A DNA stretch of 64,000 bases from Bacteroidetes bacterium HGW-Bacteroidetes-5 (GTDB taxonomy: Bacteria; Bacteroidota; Bacteroidia; Bacteroidales; UBA932). This document shows, piece after piece, positions 14,268-24,200 of this stretch; position 1 is the stretch's first letter, and each line of letters opens with the position of its first letter. The position numbers were made by a program, and so were the translations under genes. Under the pieces are notes generated by a model that saw nothing but the letters and a program-made list of their open reading frames with translations, was not told the origin of the DNA and did not search any database. Location: contig PHDC01000001.1 in assembly GCA_002842515.1 (NCBI GenBank), forward strand, positions 1,984,001-2,048,000, in the 5' to 3' direction.

Positions 14268-17200
14268 ATGCATGTTTCAAGAAAGAGAGACCGTATAGGG
14301 CGTAAAGTCCTGTTGGTTTTCGCCCTTTTGCTTTTCGCAGGCACTATCTGGGCACAGAACATCAAGGTTTCCGGACTTGTTACCGATGATAAAGGGCAAC
14401 CTGTCATTGGTGCAAACGTTCTGGTTCAGGGTACCCGTACGGGTGCTGCTGCCGACCTTGATGGAAAATTTGTTCTCAACATTCCTGGCAACGCAGTTCT
14501 GGAAATTTCTGCAATTGGCTACGAAAAACAGACAATTCAGGTTAGAAACAGGACATCTATCAGGATTGAGCTTCGTGAAGATGCTCTTTTACTGGAGGAG
14601 GCTGTTGTTGTCGGTGAGTTCGGTGTTAAGAGAGCTGCCCGTGCAGTTGGAGGAGCAGTTGAAAGCGTCAGAGGCGCCGAGATTGCAGAATCTGGTCGTG
14701 AAAACTTTGTAACCGCCCTTCAGGGTCGTGTATCAGGGGTTCAGATCACCAACTCTACAGGTACTCCGGGAGCATCCAGCTCAGTTCTTATCCGCGGAGC
14801 CACATCTATCTCAGGTAATAACAACCCGCTTTATGTTATAGATGGTATTCCTATGAACAACTCAACTTTTAACCCTGTTGGAAACCTTGCGGTTAGAACA
14901 GGCGGAAGTGAGACTGTTGCAGACCGTAACCTGGACTTCTCAAACCGTGGTTCGGACATCAATCCGGAGGATATAGAGAGTATGACAATCCTTAAAGGTG
15001 CAGCAGCTGCCGCCCTTTACGGAAGTGATGCATCTAACGGTGCAATCATCATAACAACAAAAAAAGGTAAAAAAGGTAAAGGAGTTGTAAGCTACAGCAA
15101 CCTGTTCCGTTTTGATAAAGCATACAGATATCCGGAACTCCAAACAGAGTTTGATAACGGTATGTACGGTGTAACTAACTATTACACAACCAGAAAATAT
15201 GGTGCACCATATCTTCCGGGGACAAAACTGTATGACAACCTTAAGAACTTCTTCCAGACCGGTGTAACTCAAAGACACAATGTCTCTTTCGAGGCAGGAA
15301 ACGAGTTTATGACTTTCCGTTCTGCAGCAAGTACCACAAATCAAACAGGTATCGTTCCAACATCTGACTATACCCGTACAAACGTTACTGTTTCCGGTAC
15401 CGCAAAACTGAATAACTGGCTCAATGTTGAGACTTCTCTACAGTATGCAGGTACTACCAACAATAAAGTTAGTAAAGGTTCCGGCGGTCCTCTTGAGAGA
15501 ACAATGATTTGGCCTCTCACAGACGATATGAGGGTTTATCTGAATGAAGCCGGCCAGATCCGCTACCCGAATAACTACTCGGACGGAGATATTCTTAACC
15601 CATATTTTGACCTTTATAAGAATGTAAACTACGATGAAAATGAGCGTTTTATTACGAATCTTGCTCTAAACTTCACTCCGTTTAAAGATTTCTTAATCCG
15701 CGGTCAGGTAGGTATGGATATAAGCAACACTACAATTAAGATTGTTCGTCACCCGGATTGGTCATACAACAGGGGTGGTACAGGATCTTATGACGAGGCA
15801 AGGGTGGCAGCCAGCAATCCATCCATCAACATACTTGCATCCTATAAAAAGGATTTTGGCAAGTTCTCTGCAAACATTCAGTTCGGTTATCACCAGCAGG
15901 AGAGTGCAAACAAGACTCTTTCGGTAAAGGGTGAGAAGTTCCTTGTAAGAGAGTTTCAATCTATTGCAAACTGCGACATAACCACTCTGGTTTCAAGAAC
16001 TAATGATTATAAAAGAAGGCTTCAGGCTGTTTCAGGTGCTTTTGAGATGTCATACAACAATATGGCATTCCTTACATTCCGTGCAAGAAATGACTGGTCT
16101 TCCACTCTTCCTATGGATAATAACAGATACTTCTATCCTGGAGTTGAGGCCAGCTTTATTGTCTCTGACCTTCCTTTCTTCAAGACAAGGTCTGAGACCT
16201 TCAGTTATCTTAAATTAAGGGGTTCAGTTGCTCAGGTAGGTAAAGATGCTCCACCGCTCTCCATCTACCCTGCACTTGAGACAACATCTACAACTGCCGG
16301 CGGTTATCGTTACGGCTTTACAGGACCAAACCTTAGCCTAAGGCCGGAGATGAACACCGCTTGGGAGGTAGGTCTGGAGGGACGACTCTTCCGTAATCGT
16401 CTGGATTTTGATGTTGCTTACTACAACACACTATCGGAAGATCAGATTATCACAAGTTTCCGTATGAGTTATGCGACCGGTTTCGTTCTTAACAATATGA
16501 ACGTTGGTTCGTTTAAGACCAGCGGGGTTGAGATGAGAATCGGCGGCGATATCATTAAGAACCGTGATCTTATCTGGAACGTTTCAGTAAACTGGAGCAA
16601 AAACTGGAGTAATGTAGTCTCGCTTCCGGAGAATGTAACCGAGTATTATAACCCATATACTTGGGTTTCGGGTAACATAAGAAACGGTATTAAAGTAGGT
16701 TTCCCTATCACTTCAATTACAGGTAACGACTTCCAGAAGAATGCAAACGGTCAGGTTTTGATTGACCCATCTTCCGGTCTTCCATTAACTTCGGGTGCCT
16801 GGACTGTATTGGGAGATCGTGAGCCGGATCTTAAATTCGGTTTTATGACAACTCTTAAATATAAGGCATTCTCAATCTCTGCTCTGTTGGACGGACGCTT
16901 GGGTGCAACTATGGTTAACGGAACTAAGCGTATTATGATGACCAATGGTTACAGTCTCGAGTCGGTTGAGATGAGAAAAGCGGGTCCTGTTGTTTTTGAC
17001 GGTGTTTTGAATGATGGTAACCAGAATACAGAGACTCCTACAATCAACAATATTGCAGTAAAACTTGGAGACATTCAGTACGGCTATGCAGGCGCAGACC
17101 CTAACTGGATTGAGACAGGTGTTAACTACCTTAGACTTGGTGAGGTTCGTCTTAACTACAATGTAGACAGAAAATGGCTTGCCAAAGCTACTAAAGGTGT

Positions 17201-17384
17201 TATATCTGCAGCCTCTGTTTTTGCAACAGGTACCGACCTTCTTGTGTGGACAAACTATTCGGGTATTGATGTTGTTGGTAACTCAAACTCTGCGTCATTA
17301 GGCGGAACAGGTGGTGTTGGTTTTGACATGATGGCAATTGCCGCTCCACGGGGTCTGTCATTTGGTGTAAACATAACCTTTTAA
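14268..17384 (+). CDS. SusC/RagA-family TonB-linked outer membrane protein (system 1)
   Basis: Outer-membrane active transporter that works with a SusD lid lipoprotein. The 1038-residue protein has a signal peptide ending at WAQ, an N-terminal carboxypeptidase-like regulatory domain (KVSGLVTDDKGQPVIGANV, about 30-115), the plug with the SusC signature LYVIDGIPMNN and SDINPEDIESMTILKGAAA, ALYGSDASNGAIIITTKKGK, and a long barrel ending in Phe (GLSFGVNITF). The SusD partner follows 11 bp later. RagAB homologues import oligopeptides and Sus homologues glycans; no glycoside hydrolase is nearby, so peptide or protein fragments are my favoured guess. Confidence 0.95.
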   Translation: MHVSRKRDRIGRKVLLVFALLLFAGTIWAQNIKVSGLVTDDKGQPVIGANVLVQGTRTGAAADLDGKFVLNIPGNAVLEISAIGYEKQTIQVRNRTSIRIELREDALLLEEAVVVGEFGVKRAARAVGGAVESVRGAEIAESGRENFVTALQGRVSGVQITNSTGTPGASSSVLIRGATSISGNNNPLYVIDGIPMNNSTFNPVGNLAVRTGGSETVADRNLDFSNRGSDINPEDIESMTILKGAAAAALYGSDASNGAIIITTKKGKKGKGVVSYSNLFRFDKAYRYPELQTEFDNGMYGVTNYYTTRKYGAPYLPGTKLYDNLKNFFQTGVTQRHNVSFEAGNEFMTFRSAASTTNQTGIVPTSDYTRTNVTVSGTAKLNNWLNVETSLQYAGTTNNKVSKGSGGPLERTMIWPLTDDMRVYLNEAGQIRYPNNYSDGDILNPYFDLYKNVNYDENERFITNLALNFTPFKDFLIRGQVGMDISNTTIKIVRHPDWSYNRGGTGSYDEARVAASNPSINILASYKKDFGKFSANIQFGYHQQESANKTLSVKGEKFLVREFQSIANCDITTLVSRTNDYKRRLQAVSGAFEMSYNNMAFLTFRARNDWSSTLPMDNNRYFYPGVEASFIVSDLPFFKTRSETFSYLKLRGSVAQVGKDAPPLSIYPALETTSTTAGGYRYGFTGPNLSLRPEMNTAWEVGLEGRLFRNRLDFDVAYYNTLSEDQIITSFRMSYATGFVLNNMNVGSFKTSGVEMRIGGDIIKNRDLIWNVSVNWSKNWSNVVSLPENVTEYYNPYTWVSGNIRNGIKVGFPITSITGNDFQKNANGQVLIDPSSGLPLTSGAWTVLGDREPDLKFGFMTTLKYKAFSISALLDGRLGATMVNGTKRIMMTNGYSLESVEMRKAGPVVFDGVLNDGNQNTETPTINNIAVKLGDIQYGYAGADPNWIETGVNYLRLGEVRLNYNVDRKWLAKATKGVISAASVFATGTDLLVWTNYSGIDVVGNSNSASLGGTGGVGFDMMAIAAPRGLSFGVNITF

Positions 17385-17395
17385 TTGATTTAGAA

Positions 17396-19174
17396 ATGAG
17401 AAAAATATTAATATCATTAACACTATTTCTCGTCATAGGTACCTCTTGTACCAAGTGGCTGGATGTTAATAAGAATGTAGACGCACCGGACTGGGTTGCA
17501 CCAATTTTAAGACTTGCACCAACAATTGCAGCGTACGAAGGAATTGGGTATGACCTTAGGGCAATGGCACCGATGATGCAATATTTTGGCGGTACCGGCT
17601 ATGCAAGCGTCTTTGGAATTCATAGTTATTATGGAGGTAGCGATGCCGGCGGAGAGGCCTGGAGGTTTGTTTACTGGCTCCAGGGCAAAAATATCGAGCA
17701 CATCATAGATGATGGACGCGCTCGGGAGGAGTTTACTCTGGCCGGAATGGGCCTTGCAATCAAAGCCTACTCCTGGCACCTGCTTGCATCTCTTCACGGA
17801 GATTTGCCTGTTAAGGATGCTTTTGTTCCGGGGCTTCTTGCACACAACTACGATACTCAGGAATATGCTTTTGCTCAGGTTAGAAAATGGGCTAGAGAGG
17901 CAATTGCCGAGTTTGACAAACAGGATAAGAATGTTTATCCATCTTTGGCAACTAATGACCTTATCTATGCTGGTAATGTAGCTAAATGGAAAAAGTTTGC
18001 CTATGCAACTCTTGCAAGAAACTACATTGCAATGTCTACAAAGGATGCTAAGTATCTTGACTCTGCAATAGCTTGTGCAGATCTCTCTTTCTCAAGCGCA
18101 GCAGATGATGCCACATTCCGCTTTGATGCAACAGGTATCTCAAACAACACAAACTTCATTGGCGTACTCAGGGCTAATATGGCGTTTACCTACTCACAAT
18201 CGGACTATATGGTTCAGGTTATGACCGGTACAGTTCCTAACTATAATGCTTCTGGAGCAATTGAGGGTCTATTGGAGAATCAGATCATAACAGATACTGC
18301 AACTCTGGACCCACGCACAATTTTGATGTTTGGTTCAAGGGACACAATGCCTGCCAATCAGAATGATATCAAAAAGGGTACCTTCAACTTTGTCGGAGTA
18401 AGACAGGGATATGGTGTTCACACTTCGTTTTGGGGAGGTACTGGTTCACCAACTGAGGCAAGTGCAGGAAAAGGAAGATGGCTCTTTAGAGATGACGCCA
18501 GGTTCCCTTTGACAACCTATGCAGAGATTCAGTTTATTAAAGCTGAGGCACTATTCCGTAAGGGACAAAAAGCACCTGCATTTGAGGCATTTAAACTAGG
18601 GGTAAGCGGTCATATGGATTGGGTTAAGAGCCTTATCGTTCCCGGTACACCTGTTAAAAACACAGCCAATAAACAGACATCTGTTATAGGTGACAAGATT
18701 AGTGTGGCAAGATTCAATGTGCTGGCGGCAGAGTATATGAATAGCAAGTTTGTAAATGCACTTCCGCTGAATGACTTCTCGCTTTCACATATTATGATGC
18801 AAAAATATGTATCTATGTATCCTTGGAGCTTAGACACCTGGAATGACCTCAGAAGATATCACTACGACCTTGTTCTTGGTGCCGGCGGAGTTCCTGTAAC
18901 AGGAACCTCATACACCACAGATGTGGTTTATCATAAACTTAACACCGACGCAACCAGAATCTACAAAGGGTTCTATCTTCCACCTTCAGATGTAATCAAC
19001 AGAAGGCAGAAGTTTGCAGCCTGGAACTACGGAGCACCTTGCTACCGCCTGCGTCCTCGTTATAACTCGGAGTATATGTGGAACCTTGGCTCTCTCAAGA
19101 AGCTGACGCCTATTGCCGGTGATGCCGATAACTACCACACCTCTATAGTATGGTTTGCACAACCTGGTAATTAG
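17396..19174 (+). CDS. SusD/RagB-family outer membrane lipoprotein (system 1)
   Basis: Surface lipoprotein that forms the hinged lid of the SusC transporter and binds substrate. The 592-residue protein has a lipobox GTSC (Cys18) followed by TKWLDVNKNVDAP, the usual start of the SusD-like_2 branch (nutrient-binding RagB type). The helix-rich region with repeated Trp/Tyr (AYSWHLLASLHGDLPVKDAF) and the late FIKAEALFRKGQKAPAFEAF tetratricopeptide-like segment are present, and it ends with the usual YNSEYMWNLGSL-type region. It sits between SusC 1 and a small lipoprotein gene in one operon. Confidence 0.93.
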   Translation: MRKILISLTLFLVIGTSCTKWLDVNKNVDAPDWVAPILRLAPTIAAYEGIGYDLRAMAPMMQYFGGTGYASVFGIHSYYGGSDAGGEAWRFVYWLQGKNIEHIIDDGRAREEFTLAGMGLAIKAYSWHLLASLHGDLPVKDAFVPGLLAHNYDTQEYAFAQVRKWAREAIAEFDKQDKNVYPSLATNDLIYAGNVAKWKKFAYATLARNYIAMSTKDAKYLDSAIACADLSFSSAADDATFRFDATGISNNTNFIGVLRANMAFTYSQSDYMVQVMTGTVPNYNASGAIEGLLENQIITDTATLDPRTILMFGSRDTMPANQNDIKKGTFNFVGVRQGYGVHTSFWGGTGSPTEASAGKGRWLFRDDARFPLTTYAEIQFIKAEALFRKGQKAPAFEAFKLGVSGHMDWVKSLIVPGTPVKNTANKQTSVIGDKISVARFNVLAAEYMNSKFVNALPLNDFSLSHIMMQKYVSMYPWSLDTWNDLRRYHYDLVLGAGGVPVTGTSYTTDVVYHKLNTDATRIYKGFYLPPSDVINRRQKFAAWNYGAPCYRLRPRYNSEYMWNLGSLKKLTPIAGDADNYHTSIVWFAQPGN

Positions 19175-19199
19175 TAATGAACTATTAAAACAATTGAAG

Positions 19200-20042
19200 A
19201 TGAAAAAAATATTATCAATAATATCTGTACTCTCGTTGTTTTTACTTTACTCTTGCGAGAAAAATGTAATCACATACCCAACTACAGATCTGGACGAGAA
19301 CGCATATGCACAGATAAGGCTGGTTTATGACCTGCCGCTGGTTGCATCGTCAACTCATAACATAACTCGTCTTAAGTACAACGATATGCTCTACTCACAA
19401 ATTGGTACAGCTCTTGGAAGTATTCTGCCAAACAGTACTGCAAAATACCACAGGGTTCCTGTAGGTTCTGTTAAGGTAGATGCCTTCAAAAGTGCAACAA
19501 TGGATGTTGTGGCATATACTAATACCTTTACAATTGCGAAAGGTAAATGGAGTGCTTTTATCTATCAGGAGACACAACCGCCACTATTGGTACAGGACCC
19601 TGAGGAGTATGCAACAGGACACCCCTGGAACGACACTCTTACCTATATTCGTTTCGTTAACCTTTTCCATAAGGCAGACGGTGTTACACCATTTGGCAGG
19701 CTTACTCTTAAAGGGGTAAGAGTTGTTGGCGGTGTTACAACTTATATAGATATAGCTACAGCCGACTATAAACAGGCTACAGACTATATGCCTTATAAGC
19801 TGGACAGAAAAGGTATTGCCGTTTGGTCAGGTACTGAGTCATCTATGGTCTTTGCTCTTTTTGATGCCAACGGCCAGCAGTTAACTCACTTTGCAACTAC
19901 ATCTGCAACTACAAAAACAGCACATACTGTTACCGGATACTCAATGGCTAAGGGGGTTAACTATATTTTCCACGTAAATGGAAAAGAGGGGACCAACAAT
20001 GCAACACAGGCTATTCGTATTAGTACAATTGCCGTTAATTAA
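19200..20042 (+). CDS. Exported lipoprotein of SusCD system 1, unknown function
   Basis: A 280-residue lipoprotein (lipobox LYSC, Cys19) made of beta-strand-rich sequence, with AQIRLVYDLP near the start of the mature part and TYIRFVNLFHKADG midway. The pattern of two short beta domains, each opening with a V-R/Y-V motif, recalls DUF4397 proteins, but the match is weak and I do not assign it. The ATG at 19200 is chosen because it begins the signal peptide; an in-frame ATG 45 bp upstream would overlap susD. It sits 25 bp after susD, so it probably forms a surface accessory or extra substrate-binding subunit of the same importer. Confidence 0.85.
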   Translation: MKKILSIISVLSLFLLYSCEKNVITYPTTDLDENAYAQIRLVYDLPLVASSTHNITRLKYNDMLYSQIGTALGSILPNSTAKYHRVPVGSVKVDAFKSATMDVVAYTNTFTIAKGKWSAFIYQETQPPLLVQDPEEYATGHPWNDTLTYIRFVNLFHKADGVTPFGRLTLKGVRVVGGVTTYIDIATADYKQATDYMPYKLDRKGIAVWSGTESSMVFALFDANGQQLTHFATTSATTKTAHTVTGYSMAKGVNYIFHVNGKEGTNNATQAIRISTIAVN

Positions 20043-20050
20043 ACTGTAAA

Positions 20051-20557
20051 ATGAAAAGAGTACTGTTTACCATATTAATCCTGGCTTTATCACTCTCTGT
20101 TGCCACAGCTCAAAACAAAAAGGCAGAGAAGGAGGCTGCAGGGTTGGCACAGTTCGAAAAGGCGAAAGCTGCAATTGAGGCTAAAGAGTTTGTCATTGTT
20201 CCGGACAGTTATGAGAAGAGCGATGGCACACCCGAACCCAACACAGACGATGCAAACTTCCTCTCCTTTGAAGATGGAAGCGTTTTTCTGCAAGGTATGA
20301 TTATCTGCAGTAACAGCTTTACCAACAAGACGGAGGCAACCAGTTTCAATATAAAAGAGGACAAAAAAGGGAATCTTTTTATTGAGATGCAGGTTAAAGG
20401 GAGTGCAATAACAGCCAGAATCGAGATTCAGTTAAGAAAAGGGGGTGGATATGCCGAGGTCATTGTAATTCCGACCAAAGGTACCACCCGCAGATTCTCG
20501 GGCGAGGTTGTTCCTAAAGCAGAGGCTAGGTATATAAAAAGACCGAATGTAGTTTAG
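20051..20557 (+). CDS. DUF4251-type exported protein
   Basis: A 168-residue protein with a cleavable signal peptide (ending ATAQ) and a domain I recognise as DUF4251: a helix rich in Lys/Ala/Glu (EKEAAGLAQFEKAKAAIEAKEFVIVPD), then beta strands with NFLSFEDGSVFLQ and EIQLRKGGGYAEVIVIPTKGTTRRFSG. The domain is common in Bacteroidota and has no known role. It is 8 bp after the lipoprotein gene and last in the SusCD 1 operon, just before a strong terminator. It may be periplasmic, as there is no lipobox. Confidence 0.85.
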   Translation: MKRVLFTILILALSLSVATAQNKKAEKEAAGLAQFEKAKAAIEAKEFVIVPDSYEKSDGTPEPNTDDANFLSFEDGSVFLQGMIICSNSFTNKTEATSFNIKEDKKGNLFIEMQVKGSAITARIEIQLRKGGGYAEVIVIPTKGTTRRFSGEVVPKAEARYIKRPNVV

Positions 20558-20574
20558 TCTGGTAGTTTTTAAAT

Positions 20575-20609
20575 AAAAGGGTGACCAATATTTTTGGTCA
20601 CCCTTTTTT
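20575..20609 (+). terminator. Terminator of SusCD operon 1
   Basis: AAAAGGGTGACCAA pairs perfectly with TTGGTCACCCTTTT (14 bp, 5-nt loop) and is followed by more T. It lies 18 bp after the DUF4251 stop. Confidence 0.9.
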
Positions 20610-20619
20610 AGTGTAAGAT

Positions 20620-20744
20620 GGTCAATAACAATGGCTCACGGTGTCAGCACGGAAAATCCTCCCCACCTACGGCGGGTCCCTTCCCTCTTCGGGAGCCAAT
20701 GTTTTCCTTAGCTGACACCGATATAGCCGATATTGTTATTGACC
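20620..20744 (+). repeat. Dispersed hairpin element, copy 1 (125 bp)
   Basis: The ends are inverted repeats: GGTCAATAACAAT-GGCT-CACGGTGTCAGC at the left pairs with GCTGACACCGATATAGCCGATATTGTTATTGACC at the right. Inside these lie GGAAA and TTTCC arms and a core of about 60 bp with a small GC-rich hairpin (CCCACC-TACG-GCGGG). A second copy with almost the same ends but another core lies at 48238-48473 on the opposite strand. No coding potential is seen. The rest of the gap (20745-21235) has only a small hairpin (20904-20924) and no convincing promoter box. Confidence 0.8.
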
Positions 20745-21214
20745 TAAAAAACAAAATAGGGCAACTAGAATTTTTTCGGCAAACGCTCTTATGTTTTTAT
20801 CATATGGTTTTTATTATACAGAGCGCGGAGAGATTGGCTTTCCTGCTGTTATAATGTCAAAATGGGTTTCCCGGACAGGAATATTACACTATATATTGTG
20901 CGAGTCTAAAGATTCCTTTTAGACACTAAGAATATAATTACACTTTCTTATTTCGCCCAGTTTGTCTGCACTACTGATTTGAAAGGTTATCTCATTATTT
21001 GCTTGAATTTTCACATATTATCACTAAAAAATTGGCAATTTATCTATGGATAATTAAATAATAATACTAATTTTACACCTCACCTATTGTAGCACTGGCT
21101 TGACAAATTGTAAAAGTTTTGTTGAAACAGTATACAGAAACTTCCGATATATTATATAATTTAAAAATTCTATTTCAAATACTAACTATTAATGACCATT
21201 TAAACAACTAATCG

Positions 21215-21228
21215 TTAACCTAAAAATT
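21215..21228 (+). promoter_or_regulatory. Conserved leader motif before SusC gene 2
   Basis: TTAACCTAAAAATT lies 7 nt before ATGTATGTTTCA, nearly identical to the element before SusC gene 1, although the surrounding bases differ. Confidence 0.45.
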
Positions 21229-21235
21229 CTTATTT

Positions 21236-24200
21236 ATGTATGTTTCACACAAACTAACCGTACGGTGTATGCGCTTTATGCTGTCGGTATTCGCCTTAGT
21301 TCTGTTAACCGGAACTCTGTTTGCACAGAACATAAAGGTTACCGGAAAGGTTATTGACAAAACAAATCTTCCTTTAATGGGTGTTTCCGTTATGGTGGAG
21401 GGTACCAGAACAGGTGCAGCAACCGAACTGGATGGAAGTTTTTCAATAAATGCTCCGGCTAACGCAGTTCTTGTGTTCTCTGCCATTGGTATGAAAACAG
21501 AGAGAGTGCCAATAAACAGCAGAACTACTATTAACCTGACAATGGAGGAGGATGCCCTTCTTTTAGATGAGCTGGTAGTTACCGCTCTTGGTATTAAGAG
21601 GGAGAGAAAGGCCCTTGGATATGCTGTTCAGGATATTAAAAGTGACGAAATTCTAAAAAACAAAACCTCAAACGTTCTTAACTCTCTTTCGGGTAAGATT
21701 GCAGGGGTTAATGTAACTCAATCCAGCGGATCTGCAGGTGCGGGTGCACAAATCATAATTCGCGGGGGAACCTCTCTTGAGAGAGATAACCAGCCTCTGT
21801 TTGTTGTAGACGGAATCATCTATGATAACTCTACTCCAATTGGGGGAAACAGCGGTTTTGACGGAGCTACCAGAGGTGCTACAACAAATAGTAACCGTAT
21901 TATGGATATAAATCCGGAGGATATTGAGAATATGTCTGTTCTTAAAGGTCCTGCAGCAACTGCCCTTTATGGTTCAAAAGCTGCTCCCGGTGTTATCTTG
22001 ATTACAACAAAGAAAGGTGCCGAGGGGGCAACAAGGGTAACCTTCAGCTCAAAACTATCTACCAGCTGGGTAAATAGGTTTCCTGAGCAGCAGGATATGT
22101 ATAAAAGAGGTATGTACAACCAGGTTGGTATCTTTAGTGACTACACAACTCAGTCCTGGGGAGATAAATTCTCAGGCAGCAATAAGATGTACAACAATAT
22201 TGAGGATTTCTTCCAAAGCGGAATGGTATACGATAACAGCGTAAATGTATCAGGTGGTACTAAAAACGGAACTTTCTTTCTATCTGCCTCTCGTTTTGAT
22301 CAGGAGGGTATTATTCAGGAGACCGGCTTTAGTAAAAACACTTTCCGTTTTAACGGAGACCAAAAATTTGGCAAGTTTACAGTTGGAGCAAATGTTGCCT
22401 ACTCATCTGCATTTACAGATAAAACCCTAACCACAGACGGTCTTTGGGGCGGCGGCGGAAACGGTGCAATGACTGCTCTTTACGGATGGGCCAGAAGTGA
22501 GGACATCACAAAATATCTTAAAGAGGATGGTACTAAATACCGTATGTTTGAGGGTCTGCAGCCACTATCTTCAGATGTAGAAAATCCTTACTGGATTATC
22601 AATAAAAATAAAATGTACGACGAAAACAAGCGTCTTACAGGTTCGATTAATGCTTCATTCAATGTTACAGATTGGTTTGATATCAGCTACAGAGCAGGTA
22701 TTGATACCTATAATAAATTTGAGTACACATTTATCGCTCCGGGCGGAGCTGTTCGGGAGACTTACCAGGGAGGTCGTCTTAGCCACGCAACTACTAACTA
22801 TGAGTATATATCATCTAACCTGATGATGAACTTCAAGAAGAAGATTGCAGATTTTGATCTTAACCTGCTTGTTGGACAATCAATTGAAGATACAAAAGTT
22901 AAGAACGACGGGATGCACGGGTACAACTTTATCACACCGGGTTTCTATAGTTTTGGTAACATCAATAATGTAGATAAGTTTTCTCAGACAACCCTTTCTC
23001 AAAGAAGGCTAATGGGTGTTTACGGTGAGTTTAGAGCATCTTATAAAAGCATAGCTTATCTTACTGTAACCGGCAGAAATGACTGGACATCTACTCTTCC
23101 AAAAGAGGACTGGTCATATTTCTATCCATCTGTTGGCGGTAGCCTTGTATTCTCGGAGTTGCTTCCTAAAAATGATGTTCTCTCTTTTGCAAAGATCAGA
23201 GGATCTTGGGCAAGAGTAGGTAAAGACACATCTCCTTATGCGACAAGTACAGTACTTTGGGCTCCAAGAACTTTCCTTGCAGGGACAGGTGTAGGAAACA
23301 ACTGGACTCGCGGTAACCCATACTTGATGCCGGAGATTACAGAATCTCTTGAGGCAGGTCTTGAGGCTCGTTTCTTTAACGGTCGTCTCGGGTTTGACTT
23401 CACATACTACCAGAATGAGAGTAAGAACCAAATTACAACTCCTCGCCTTGGTCAGTCAACAGGATATATTCTTTTGTCTGTAAATGTGGGAAGAATTGTA
23501 AATAAAGGTATGGAGCTATCTCTAAACGCTATTCCTGTTCAAAACAAGAATTTCACCTGGGATATGACTCTTAACCTTGCAGGAAACCGTGGAACTGTTT
23601 CGGGATTACTAACAGGTCAGGATGTTCTTTATGTTACAGATGTTCAGTATGGTAATGCCAAGGCAGCTTCGTTTAACAATGGAGTATTCTTCGGAATCTC
23701 CGGTTCAACCTGGAGCAGAGATGAGTCAGGCAAAGTTATTATGGATTGGAATACAGGAATGCCATTAAGTGACAACCTTACTACAAAAATGGTTGGAGAC
23801 AGGGAGGCTACATTCACAGGTGGTTTCAATAACAGCTTCCAGTACAAGAATTTCAACCTATCATTCCTTTTGGACATAAGAGTAGGCGGAGATATCTTTA
23901 ACGGAACAGATTACTATATGACAATGGCCGGTATGAGCAAAAGGTCTATGGACAGAGAGACTCTAACAATTTCCGGAGTTTCTAAAAATCCAACTACACT
24001 GGCTCTTGAGCCTAAGACAGTAACCTACAAGGCAAATGAAACTTATACAATTGCAGGGGTTCAAAACTACGGTTCGGACATTATCAGAAAATACTGGGCT
24101 CAGTACCATCCTCTTGAAACAGCTAACTACATCACAAAGACAAACTGGTTGCGCCTTCGCTCGGTTTATCTCTCATACTCTCTTCCTCAAGACATTATCA

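Noticed and set aside
19200..20042. Firm DUF4397 assignment for the SusCD 1 lipoprotein
   Set aside because: The characteristic HASPDAPAVDVYV-type motif is missing; only the general beta-domain rhythm is similar.
20620..20744. Hairpin element considered as an integron attC site
   Set aside because: The required RYYYAAC and GTTRRRY core sites are not at the ends and no integrase or cassette array is present.
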